This document shows positions 22,428 to 32,204 of a stretch of DNA of 64,000 nt, one piece after another. Source of the stretch: Ianthella basta (lineage: Eukaryota; Porifera; Demospongiae; Verongiida; Ianthellidae); assembly GCA_964019415.1 (NCBI GenBank), contig OZ025869.1, positions 3,970,765 to 4,034,764 of the forward strand, given 5' to 3'. Every line of letters starts with the position of its first letter. The first letter of the stretch is position 1. The notes under the pieces were generated by a model. The model was not told the origin of the DNA, made no database searches, and saw nothing but the letters and a program-made list of their open reading frames with translations. A program made the translations under genes and the position numbers.

Positions 22428-22727
22428 GTGAGACTAAGTCACTGGGGTATACTATCTGTATCTTGGTGGACAAAATGGATTTGGGAAGTATTTCCCTTAG
22501 ATTACTTCCAAGCCCATGTCATGAGTGCAGATCCTAGGTGGGCACAAGCCTGTAAGCTACTAAGTAGCATTTCTGTAGCACTACATTTAAGGAAACAAGC
22601 AACAAAGAATGCACATTCTAAAGGGGAACAAGGCAATGAAGAAAGCAAGAGTCAATATCGTACAGCAGGAGACCACACCATGCTCACTAAATTTGTTGGT
22701 GCATACATGACTGGTCAAACAATCTAA
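22428..22727 (+). pseudogene. Helitron-like replication-protein fragment
   Basis: The frame contains FPLDYFQAHVMSADPRWAQ and SSISVALHLRKQATKNA. These align with the better preserved minus-strand copy at 44,162 (SPLEYFQARVRSADPRWAQ). The pattern matches the N-terminal region of Helitron Rep/helicase proteins, where GFG, PLEYF and DPRFA motifs precede the HUH nuclease. A deletion joins WAQ directly to CKLLSS, and the frame then ends after GDHTMLTKFVGAYM. No Rep HUH motif or helicase follows. Confidence 0.5.
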
Positions 22728-23184
22728 GTGAGTCCATCTGGCTTATCATCCAGCCTCTTCAAGCACCACAGTATCTCTAAGGCCTGTCTGCTTTGGAAAC
22801 ATTCTCTTCATCAGAGTCTGTGATGTGTGAATGACTTGATCATCTAACTTCTGTTCATTCAGAATCATCTCAATGTGTCTTTCTTTCAGTAGTTTTTGCT
22901 TCCAGGACTTTGCAATGTTAGTGTGCCCTATAAGACATTAGATCAAACTTTGTATAAAAATTACGATTGCATACACACATAATATAGCTACTTTAACTTA
23001 CTCAACTGCGACAAATTTGTCAGATCCATTAGTTTTGCCCTTTTTGAGAGAGGTTGATCAAGAAAGAGGGACTGGTTGACTTGAGAGGACTTACCAGCAA
23101 AGTGGTACTCTGCTGTAAAGACCTGAGTGGCTAGGCAGATTCATGCTGATATTTCTCAAAGACACTAGCCAAAGGGGATCAGAT

Positions 23185-23226
23185 ATCAGACGTTTCAGCA
23201 GCGCTACGGCTGCCTTCATCAGTGAT
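23185..23226 (-). ncRNA. Hammerhead-like motif, left arm
   Basis: The minus-strand mirror of the right-arm motif: CTGATGA (23,222-23,216), stem II GGCAGC/GCTGCT with one G-U pair, GAAAC (23,196-23,192), GTC and stem I ATCA/TGAT, four perfect pairs. Changes between the two arms keep both stems paired, which favours a selected RNA fold over chance, though only two copies are compared. Confidence 0.55.
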
Positions 23227-23430
23227 TATAATGACACTTACAAGCAGGTGCATAAATAGGGGGTGGTCACATGAGGCACTGGTGTTTACAGGAATAAGCA
23301 CACATCATGCAATGTCTCTAGTGTTTACAGGAATAAGCATACATCATGCAAGGTCTCTAACCAGAAAAGGGGTAAACACCAGTACCTCACGTGACCACCC
23401 CCTATTTATGCACCTGCTTGTGTCATTAGA

Positions 23431-23472
23431 ATCGCTGATGAAGGCAGCTGTAGTGCTGCCGAAACGTCTGAT
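23431..23472 (+). ncRNA. Hammerhead-like motif, right arm
   Basis: CTGATGA (23,435-23,441), one extra A, stem II GGCAGC/GCTGCC with a 6-nt loop, GAAAC (23,461-23,465) and GTC (23,466-23,468). Stem I pairs ATCG with TGAT (one G-U). Stem III is reduced to ACGU, so only a dimer could form it. The extra A between the box and stem II departs from the standard core. Activity is uncertain. Confidence 0.55.
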
Positions 23473-24748
23473 ACCTGATCCCCTTTGCTGATATTTCTCA
23501 AGACACTAGCCAAAGTGGTACTGTCTTATATCGTAAAGAAGGTACAGTTCTGTACCTACAAGCCTTTTTTGTGTATGTGGATGGGTGTGTGTGGGTGTGT
23601 GGTGGTGTGGTGGTCTGTGCATGTATCACATCATCATCTTATGCATTCAATAACTATTACCTTCCTGTCTCCGGCATCGGGTGCTACTTCGACCTCATCT
23701 TCTACCAATGGCTTTTTTCTTCCTCTGTTCGTGCTGCATTTTGGCTGTGTATTTCTTCTCAATTGGGTCATTGTTATCCTCTTTCGCCTTCTCCCTACAC
23801 CAATTCCCAAGTACAGCTTTGCTGTCAGAATGTGGTAGCACTCATTCTTGGCTGGACAGGTGCTCGAGTTCTTAGAAAACAGCTTCACTGCATGAGCCTG
23901 TGAGGTACCTTGAGCCAAGAAAGCCTTCACTTTGGGATTATAGCCACAATGGCTGCTGATCAATGATCATTTGTGCCCTGGTGATTTGGCTTGCTGGCAC
24001 TGTATCTTGGGGAATTCATGGACAATGTGCGGAGGATTTACCCTTTCATCAGCATTTTCTTCACTCTCATCCTCTGCCAGCTCTTCAGGTTTGTCAGTGC
24101 ACTCTGTATCATTGCTCTCATGCTTGCTTCTGCACATTTGTGTGAGCCTCTCTGCTATCTCTTGAGGTGGGAAGCAATGCTCCAAGTCCATAGCTTCCAT
24201 ACAAATTGCCATTCCTTGAAACTGTGACATATTGCCCAAGTCCAACCAATCATTAATTTCAGTTTGTATTGTTTTACACTTTGTACATGTGTCGTGTACT
24301 ACACTATTTATTATTCTAACAAATTGTGTAACTGTTTGTATTCCTGTTTGTATTATCTGATCATGTGTCAGAGAATGAATGCATGATATTTTAAGTATAC
24401 GCGTACTATCTATGCATAAGCTATAAGCACGTATAGCTAAGTATGTAATAAGATATGTAGTATTATTGATGGGGACATACGTGTGCACATGCACACACAC
24501 ACACACATACACGGGCACACACACACCTTCTTTTCCAAGGTTGTAGTACAGAAAAACACTATTTCCATGCACACGGTCTGGCCCGTGCTTGCGTATCAGG
24601 GGCGGTCTCCAGTATGACCTTGGAGGTAGCCTGTACCCAAGGGATGCCTACCGTGGGCTCTTAACACAACAACTACAGGAACACCATCACAATCCTGAAA
24701 GATAATTGGTGCACTGCACCCGCATTGTTTACATAGCTGTAACTCACA

Positions 24749-24852
24749 TGCATAGTCTGTGTCCCCCATGGTGTGCTCATAAGGGAAATGGCCTAGTCCA
24801 TGCATAGTCTGTGTCCCCCATGGTGTGCTCATAAGGGAAATGGCCTAGTCCA
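24749..24852. repeat. Tandem duplication, 52-bp unit
   Basis: Two essentially identical 52-bp units (TGCATAGTCTGTGTCCCCCA through GGGAAATGGCCTAGTCCA). The orthologous place at about 34,220 has a single unit. Confidence 0.92.
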
Positions 24853-24988
24853 TGGCTAGTCCCCAACCCAACGCAATGAGTTTATGCTTATGGGTTATGG
24901 CAATATTGGTTTACATAAGCCTAATTGAATGCATTAAGGTGTGAATCCCTGTGTTGCCCTGGCAACATAAGTGGTGTCATGTGATGCA

Positions 24989-25228
24989 CACATGATCTGG
25001 CCCAAGGTTTGGGAAGTACATCGTATTAAAACGTGCTGTATGGCAGCTGGGTACATACCTAAAGGCAGATAAACACAAATTTCAGATTCCGGATTGATTC
25101 GTTTTGTACACATGATCTGGCCCAAGGTTTGGGAAGTACATCGTATTAAAACGTGCTGTATGGCAGCTGGGTACATACCTAAAGGCAGATAAACACAAAT
25201 TTCAGATTCCGGATTGATTCGTTTTGTA
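24989..25228. repeat. Tandem duplication, 120-bp unit
   Basis: Two identical 120-bp units (CATGATCTGGCCCAAGG through GATTGATTCGTTTTGTA). The related places at 34,410 and 61,045 have one unit, so this is recent and private to this copy. The length is divisible by three and keeps an antisense frame open. Confidence 0.95.
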
Positions 25229-25365
25229 CCACGACACAACAATAAATGAAATGATAATACAGAAACACTGCATGATAAACATGAAAGGTACAAATGATAT
25301 ACAATAAATGAAGGGAAGAACAGTGTATGGGTTAGTTAGTTAGTGAAATAATTAAAATAGTTGCT

Positions 25366-26113
25366 TTATCTTATCTTGTATCTGCTTTGCAGTTCTTCCA
25401 ATTTTGTGTTTCTGTAAGAACTCGTGGCTCGCAGGGAGATCTCTGTTTGTATGTCTCGCTCCTCCAGAAAGGAGCGTTTGGCCGCCACCTCCTCTTCACT
25501 AAATGGCTTGCGTTTGCATTTCAGTGCAGGGGCTTGTGCTTTGGATGACTTGGTAGGCCCTAAGTTGGTCACTTTGGGCTGTGAGTGTAGTAACTGTGGA
25601 CAGGAAGGGACAAATGGGTTATAGGGCCTATAGGCCATACAACTGTGCATGCAGTGCTATTATGGATTTAGGTAGACAATGACCTACTCATTGGCTGTCT
25701 TGAAAGACTGTTGCATAAGGGGGTTGCAACATGCCTCCTCTCATTATCATCTGCTTGCCCAGCCACTGATGTTGCGATGACTTTCCTGTTTGCTGTTGGG
25801 TCGGAGCTGCTGGCAGTCCAGCCGCTGTGGCAATTTGCACCAGGTCAGCAACAGGATTTGCGCACTTGGTCCCAGTTATGGTTGCAAACAGGAAGCCAGA
25901 ACCCTCCATGTAGCCAATTTTGGGCCTCACAATATCTCGGTAGGTGAAGAACCACCGGAGCACCTCCTCCTGCAGCACAACCTCTGCATTGCCATATGTG
26001 AGGGCAGTCTTATGTTTGGTAGTGCAGAGGAAGCCTACTTGCCCTCCTCCAGCTTCCACGCTGACTACCCAACTTGCCTCCTCTACAGTTGTGTTCATTA
26101 GCACTGATGCCTA
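25366..26113 (-). pseudogene. Tyrosine-recombinase-like (Crypton-type?) protein remnant, copy 1
   Basis: The minus frame 26,104-25,688 reads VGFLCTTKHKTALTYG, a hairpin with the conserved Lys of tyrosine recombinases, then EEVLRWFFTYRDIVRPKIG and GSGFLFATITG. After a slip near 25,770 another frame reads VIATSVAGQADDNERRHVAT, resembling the segment before the HS-TA-YY box of this family. A second minus frame (25,650-25,366) gives a charged tail: KRKPFSEEEVAAKRSFLEE and TKLEELQSRYKIR. Such enzymes cut and join DNA through a Tyr. No catalytic Tyr is visible in frame. Related copies are at 34,665 and 61,257. The family name is a judgement from pattern, not a search. Confidence 0.5.
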
Positions 26114-26209
26114 TTCCTGCAGATGAATGAAACAATGAATGCACTAAATGAAGTGAGGGCTTCTCAGCTGGCTCAGGCATCAGAAAGGGTTGGTTCTCTA
26201 ATACCAGCT

Positions 26210-27174
26210 TCACAACAGGGTTGAAAACCTTGCCGACGTTTCGACCAGATGCTCTGGCGAAGATAGGCTAGCGCGAGCACGGATCATATTTATAGCCTAG
26301 CATCTCATCATGCGCTGTCACCGGAAGCCACATCAAGGGATGTCACCGGAAGTTGCGGGATTGCCTTCCTCAAGGCGGCCATCCAACATCCAGGCAGCTC
26401 CAGCCCACCATCCCTGTTGAGGGAGGGGTGGTTCAGCCTGATGTGGATTGCCTCCTTGAGCATCAGTTCTTTGGAGGTCCTGGCTTGGTCGATCACTGTT
26501 GTCTCCTCCCATTTGATTGGATGGTGGTTCTCCCACGCATGTTCTGCAAGGGCTGACTTCTCCAGTGTCCCCTTCTGACAGGCATCCTGGTGCTCTTTCA
26601 TTCTTGTCTCGAGCCTCCTCAGTGTCTCCCCAATGTAGATCTCGCCACAGCTGCATGGGACTTGATACACCACCTTGGACTTCTTCTCCAGCGCCAGTGT
26701 GTCCTTCACCTTGGTTAGCATGGAACGTAGAGACAGTCCAGACTTGAAGACAACCTTCATGCCGAACTTCCTACAGACCCGTCTGATGTCCTCACTGACT
26801 CCTTCTGTGTAGGGAAGCATCACCAGTGGGGGTCTGCGTCCCTCCTCTGGCAGCGGCTCCTCAGTGGTCTCCACATCTCGCCTGGAAGGAATGGATGAGG
26901 AGCGGATGAAGTTACTGGGGTAACCATTCTGTCCCAGCACCTCAGTGAGGTGACACTCTTCCTTCTGTAAGTCCTCCTGCCTGGTGGTGATGCTCCTTGC
27001 TCTGTCGTACAGACATCTGACCAGCCCTCTTTTTGACGTGAGATGGATGGTGGGACCGGAAGTCCAGGTACCGGTCCGTGTGTGTGGGCTTCCTGTAGAC
27101 AGTGACATCCAAGTTGCCATCATCTTTCCTCTGGAGCAGGACGTCAAGAAAGGGGAGGCTCCCTTCCTTCTCCC
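26210..27174 (-). pseudogene. Penelope-like element: RT C-terminus and GIY-YIG endonuclease
   Basis: The minus frame 27,147-26,308 (279 codons) is open. It starts in the end of a Penelope-type reverse transcriptase: KRGLVRCLYDRARSI, then QKEECHLTEVLGQNGYP. It then has VVYQVPCSCGEIYIGETLRRL and ETRMKEHQDAC, the GIY-YIG nuclease with its YIG core, the Arg of RLETR and the His of EHQ, and ends in LNRDGGLELPGCW. These elements nick the target and prime reverse transcription there. The RT catalytic part is missing: the sequence breaks at about 27,174 into macro-repeat copy B. The tail (26,216-26,290) has a hairpin CCAGA/TCTGG followed by GTCGAAACGTC, as in decayed hammerheads of this class. Confidence 0.82.
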
Positions 27175-29295
27175 TAACTAATATTCAAGTTACCTTGTTG
27201 TAAAGGAACATCAGAAATGAAGTACATGTCACAGTACTCAGTAGTGTAAAACTAGAGTTCATAAAGCACAGGCCTAGCATCATTTGTAGTCACAAACATC
27301 AGATTGCATGCAGTGTGCCTCTACTATACAATAGACTGATATATGCTGAAATATATGCAATCCTCGAGTCCATTGTGTGCTGGTTAGCAGTATGAAATGC
27401 CAAGACTGACTGACACTCACACACACTCAGCTATTGCAAGCCTTTGAAGGCCCGTTCAACCCTGGGCTACCCTGCCGGACCAGCAAGCTCCTCAGTCGAA
27501 TTGGCAGTGTAGCATGCAAGAATTGCCTATTCAAATCCCACTTTCCTTGTACAATGTTGAAGGCCAAAAACAGCAGCTTAAGTATTGGGGGATAGGAGCT
27601 GCTGCAAGCAGAACCTGGCATGTATGGGCATTTATATCATTCCTCCGACAGCCAAAGTTGGCACGTACCAAGCCATACTGGGTGCATTACGTCATATGGT
27701 GCACTACATCATATTCAAAGGAAAATGGCCACCAACAGCCACGAGCAAGGTACATTTGCCTTGCATGTGCAGGGTTTTCACTCCCCCCTCCCATACACTT
27801 CACCCACCATTACTGTCATCATTATTCATTAATCATTATTGTTAATACTCATGACCTGTCACTTGTGACCTCATCAAGACTTTCCACTAGGTTGCTATAT
27901 ATAAAGCCCATCATTCATCTTTCTTCAGTATTGTAACTGATAAGGACTTTTGTGGTCATAACATATTACATAGATTTCCATCTATTCTCTGCTACATGTT
28001 GCTCAATAATTCCCCTGTCCTATCGATGCCGTAGCAAAGAGCCTCTACCAAATTATTAAATTAGTTAAGCATATCTTGTTGTTTGGGTGGAGTGAGAGAG
28101 CGGGGGTCATTAAGAAGCAGTTTGTTGTACTACTTTAAAGTAGACCACGGAGAAGAAGTAGGCTACCTGCAGGAGATCTTCCCTGTCGGCTGCTATGTGT
28201 GTACTGATTGTGCGAACATCGTCAAGGAGTATCCAAGACTGAGGGAGAGATGGCAGTATGCGGAGAACCTCCTCCGAAGTTAAGCCGTGGTGCACGTTTA
28301 CCTACACGAGCAAGGCCTGCTATACCCTTGGCAATGTCCACTCCTAAGCGACCAAGGTTGGAAGCGCAAGATCAACCAATCACCAATAGCTGTACTGGCT
28401 ATAATAATTATAGTTGCTGTAGCAGAAGTAGTAGTTGTAGTAGCTAGCTGTAGTAGCAGTAGTAGCAGTAGCATGCAGTAGACCTTGTAAATGGAGTAGA
28501 TGGAGTAGACCCTGTAGATTGAGTAGATGCAGTAGACCCTAGTATCTGGATGGGTAGAGTCTAGACTGGGTATAGACACAGCTAGCTAGATGGGGCAGAT
28601 CCTGGATCAGGATGTGTACTGGAGTCTATAGCCTACACATCATGCATGTGTGTCACACGCAGGGCCTTGCACACAACGACACACACAGGGCAGCCGTAAC
28701 TACATGGAGTACTATCTAGCTAGTGGGTTAGCCTAGGGTTCACCTTGCAAGGCTACAGGGATGCTGCAACTGGTTCTCCTGGTCTATAATCTATCATGCT
28801 ATCATCTATGATCAGTCTGGTCATTTTCATTTTCATTGTCCTCGTGGGGTGGAGGGGCTGAGCCACCATCATTGAACATGCTGGCCTAAAATCGCGCTGT
28901 CTTTTCTATTGGAGGCCATTTTAATTGTGCCATCTTTGGTTTATTTTCAAAATGGCTTTTGTGTGTGCAAAGTGTGTTTTCTCCCTCGTCCATCACAGGT
29001 GTACGCAGGAAGTCCTTTGAGTTGCTTTACTTGTATCCCAATTTATAGCGCAGTAGCACAAGTGCAAGTGGAGCAGACCCTGAGTGACGGCCATACGTTT
29101 TTGGTTTACGAAGGGCAAAGTGTGAGCAAAAATGGCGGTCTGTCTCATGAAACATAAAATTCTGTTCAAAACTGAGCATGAAAAAAATGTCATAGTATGA
29201 TAATAATATTATAGTGCAGTGGCAATTAATAACAGGTAAGTTAGTCAGTACTTCCACCGTCAGTACTTCCAAGGTCTGATGACTTGCAAGCACCA

Positions 29296-30320
29296 TTATA
29301 GATTAATTGCTGCAATGGTTTCTGCTGCCTGTATAGACTGGATTTTAGCTGCTATTGAGTGCACATTCCTAGCACACAAAGCATCTTGCAATCTTGTATC
29401 TTTCAATGTACACTCAGCTTCCTTTGCCACTGCATTAAATAGAGGCAACACTTCTTGTGCGTGTGTTGCTACTTTTAGTATCTGTCCCAGTGCAAAGTTT
29501 TCTACCACTGTTCACGTGCCAGTCTACACCTCTTGGCAATCAAGAGCAAACCTATTACTGGATGAAATGTCCACATGTTGTAGTTCACTGTAGTTTCTCT
29601 TTCTAGATGCAGCAGGACTGAGCACCATTCTTGCCCTATTTGGGTTCTTACAACCTTTACACTTGCAGTCTGCCTTACAGCTGTCTCCACCCCACAAGCA
29701 GGGGCATCTACACTTGTACTTGGTGCTTTTGCTAATAGCTGTGCAAGAAATTACATTGTCTTCCTTTTATTTACTCCACAGCGACAGAAGCTGACTGGTG
29801 ATTCCTTCCGCTTTTCTGCTTTTGTTACCCCGTCATAGTGCCCTGCGCCAGCACCACTGTAAGCTATGTATAGATTGATGATATCTAGTATAATTTTGGA
29901 GCATCTTTGAGGCAAAAACACCATGACAGGTTCATGGCGAAAAGAGGTGAGCACACAGAGCATCATTGATAATGCATTTGCCATGGCTGGTGCCATTAAC
30001 TCACCAAAGTTGCTGTCATAGTACCTGTTGCTTTCAAAGTTTCGAGCTTCAACAGTGTAATCCTGTGTCGATTCAATGAAGTCCTCATATAAGCTTCTCC
30101 TTTCCCCCAGCCATTCTTCCACTAGCAAATGCCTCAAGATACCAACTTTGTTGTCAGGTGATTATGTAATGTCATAACCCACACTACTCAGCAGTGAACC
30201 AAAGTTGAGATTGCATTTCATGGCCTCCTCTATTGCTTGCAGACGGAATGAAAGAAGCAGTTACCATCACCTGGGACAGGAGATGCTGCAAAGCCTAGCG
30301 AGAATAAGTTGCTGGTGAGA
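29296..30320 (-). pseudogene. OTU cysteine protease remnant (copy B)
   Basis: This is the copy B version of the OTU/CXC gene, with the same catalytic Cys and His motifs. It carries the same three lesions as copy A: the base lost after the Cys motif, the TAA in the linker and the base lost before the Cys-rich tail. It also has a 3-base loss near 29,530. The MITE at 30,329 cuts off anything upstream. Confidence 0.7.
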
Positions 30321-30673
30321 GTGTCTCTGGACCAGCACCGGCAACCTCCAGATCTTTAGCCGACCCTTTAGCAGCCGGGTTACTGGTCACCGCCAACAAC
30401 CACTGATCCATTCCCTCCTTATATACCAATGTTCTTACTGTGCTGATTAAAATTACTTTACCATGTTGAACGAGTTCAGCGCGCGTGGAGTCGAGGGTAC
30501 CGCGAGCCCTCATATAGATTAGGATAGATTAACATCACAGTGATATAATATCGCTGTACACATACACACTTCGAGGCGTAAAATGGCGGCTATGCGGTCG
30601 ACGTAAACTGCCGTAACGATGTGTAAAATCGTCAGTTGTATCGAACGAAAGTTACTGCAAACGTGCTCTAGCC

Positions 30674-30825
30674 ATGACAAGTCATCTTTATAGCTATCAG
30701 AGGGAACGTATCGTATTTTTATTGGAGGAAGGAAAGAATATCTCGCAAATCGTGATGACTTTGGAGTCTGAAGGAAGAAGAACTTCGCGCGCCACAGTTA
30801 GAAAGTGGGTGAATCGGTGGAAAGC
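30674..30825 (+). pseudogene. Tc1-like transposase N-terminal HTH fragment
   Basis: From ATG 30,674 the frame reads a helix-turn-helix of Tc1/mariner type: YQRERIVFLLEEGKN, then ISQIVMTLESEG and TSRATVRKWVNRW. These would bind the element's own TIRs. After about 50 residues the resemblance stops at a junction near 30,825, where sequence of another origin begins, and no DDE domain follows. A related but frameshifted HTH is at 12,937. The fragment could still encode a DNA-binding peptide, possibly a repressor-like product, but that is speculation. Confidence 0.7.
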
Positions 30826-31134
30826 TGTGTCCTTGCTCTTTCTGCGCCTTTTCTTTGGGGGTTGCCACTCCAACAAATCGATAATCTTCGCCCGATAACG
30901 ACGGGAACCAAACTTGACGCAAACTTCTGTGCCTTCCACGGCGCTGTCAAGGTCTCCCAAGATGTGCTTCACGTTCACTCTATTAATCTGCCCGTTGTCC
31001 ACTGCGATTTCGTTTCTTCTCCAAGCCATTCTTACAAACCATACGACAGGATTCACACGATAAGATTCACACGTTACGTCACTGTTCGCGCCATCGCAAC
31101 TGTTAATAATTGCGAGACTCGTGCGAGTAGGCAA
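30826..31134 (-). CDS. Antisense open frame inside the Tc1-like element (possible captured gene piece)
   Basis: The minus-strand frame from ATG 31,132 reads about 100 residues up to the HTH junction. It includes WFVRMAWRRNEIAVDNGQI, a VEGTEVCVKFGSRRYRAKII segment that looks like a small beta-barrel, and a basic QPPKKRRRK tail like a nuclear localisation signal. It then runs on antisense to the HTH. The part beyond the HTH is not expected in a Tc1 element, which suggests transduction of a host or other mobile gene fragment. I do not recognise a definite family; N-terminal regions of BEN-domain-type proteins look similar. Confidence 0.4.
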
Positions 31135-31876
31135 GGGTAGCCTAGTCCAAACTCATGTTTTGCGCGGTTTAATGGTAAAGTAATTTTAATCAGTACTGTA
31201 TATATACCAATGTCCCCCTTCTTTCCTTACCATGTGTAGTTCCGAACGTTGTCTTTCATTCGTGTCACCACGGTACATAGACCATCTTAATTAGCATTTC
31301 CGAGTGTCACTGATTAGTCAGTGCCCAGCGTGGGAGTTTCAAAGGAGGCTCTGGATAGAGCCCGCCCACATTGGCATATGAGGAGGGAATGGATCAGTGG
31401 TTGTAGGCGGTGACCAGTGACCCGGCTGCTAAAGGGTCAGCTAAAGTCTGGAGGTTCCCGGTGCTGGTCTGGTTCACTGCCATTTTTCCCTTCCCCCTTC
31501 TTTCCTTACCATGTGTAGTTCCAAATGTTGTCTTTCTATCTCTTTCCGACACCATCTTCTTTCATGTACACCTTCAGGCTTTAGCCACATATCTAAAATG
31601 GGTCTTCAAACATTCACAGAGCTCGAACGCGTGACGTCACATTTGTCGCAGAAACAACAATCTAAACCTCTCTATTATTATCCACATATATAAGTCAGCA
31701 TATACACTACAGGCATGCATTTGCTTGCACATATGCCTATTGTGCATGTGTTTGTGTGTGTGTGTGTCATTGTGTGTGTGTTTGTGTGTGTGTGTGTCAT
31801 TGTGTGTGTGTTTGTGTGTGTACGTACGTGTTTGTGTGTGTGTGTGTGTGTACGTGTGTGTGTGTGTGTACGTACG

Positions 31877-31880
<4 letters not shown>

Positions 31881-31952
<72 letters not shown>
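31881..31952. repeat. (TG)36 microsatellite (copy B)
   Basis: The copy B version of the TG array. It has additional interrupted TG blocks upstream (31,750-31,880) that are absent from A and C, and a second TG run lies at 32,154-32,198. Confidence 0.97.
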
Positions 31953-31953
<1 letters not shown>

Positions 31954-32151
31954 TGTCAACATTTTTTGTATGTTGGTGTACATTTTACTGCACAACTGTG
32001 ATACTTGTTTGTGTTCATGTGTGGTTGTTCTTTGCACTTTTGCCCACACTCTCTAGGTAAATCATCAGTGTGATGCCCACCAAGGGAGGCATATGGTCCT
32101 GTCTATGTACACTGGCTGGCTTTGCATGCAGGTTTGGGCAAAATTATCAAT

Positions 32152-32204
<53 letters not shown>

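Larger units (their letters stand above)
23145..23515. mobile_element. TIR element with 29-30-bp flanking direct repeats and two hammerhead-like motifs
   Basis: The arms at 23,171-23,300 and 23,366-23,486 are reverse complements (ends AAAGGGGATCAG; inner segment GGTGCATAAATAGGGGGTGG). Outside them, GCTGATATTTCTCA and GACACTAGCCAAAG occur as direct repeats on both sides (23,145-23,174; 23,487-23,515), far longer than a normal target duplication. The centre has a 41-bp unit (GTGTTTACAGGAATAAGCA) repeated twice. There is no coding capacity. Confidence 0.8.
30438..31198. mobile_element. Tc1/mariner-like non-autonomous element
   Basis: Comparison with copies A and C shows a clean insertion of 761 bp flanked by TA on both sides. 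The 26-bp terminal inverted repeats (30,438-30,463 and 31,173-31,198) differ at two positions and share the core CTGATTAAAATTACTTTACC. TA target and short TIRs fit Tc1/mariner. The interior has the first part of a transposase (+) and an unrelated antisense frame, so it is not autonomous. The 5' leader resembles the one at 12,830-12,940. Confidence 0.85.
30329..31472. mobile_element. Same MITE in copy B, interrupted by a Tc1-like insertion
   Basis: The left arm starts at 30,329 and the right arm ends at 31,472. Removing 30,438-31,198 restores the order seen in copies A and C, apart from one extra TA. This gives a clean nesting order: MITE into the macro-repeat first, Tc1-like element second. 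Confidence 0.8.

Noticed and set aside
22790-22830. CTCTTCATCAGAG as a further hammerhead box
   Set aside because: The minus strand has CTGATGA, but no GAAA box or stem II follows.
23281-23365. Two 41-bp units that might suggest a CRISPR-like array
   Set aside because: Only two adjacent units without spacers, in eukaryotic DNA and inside a TIR element.
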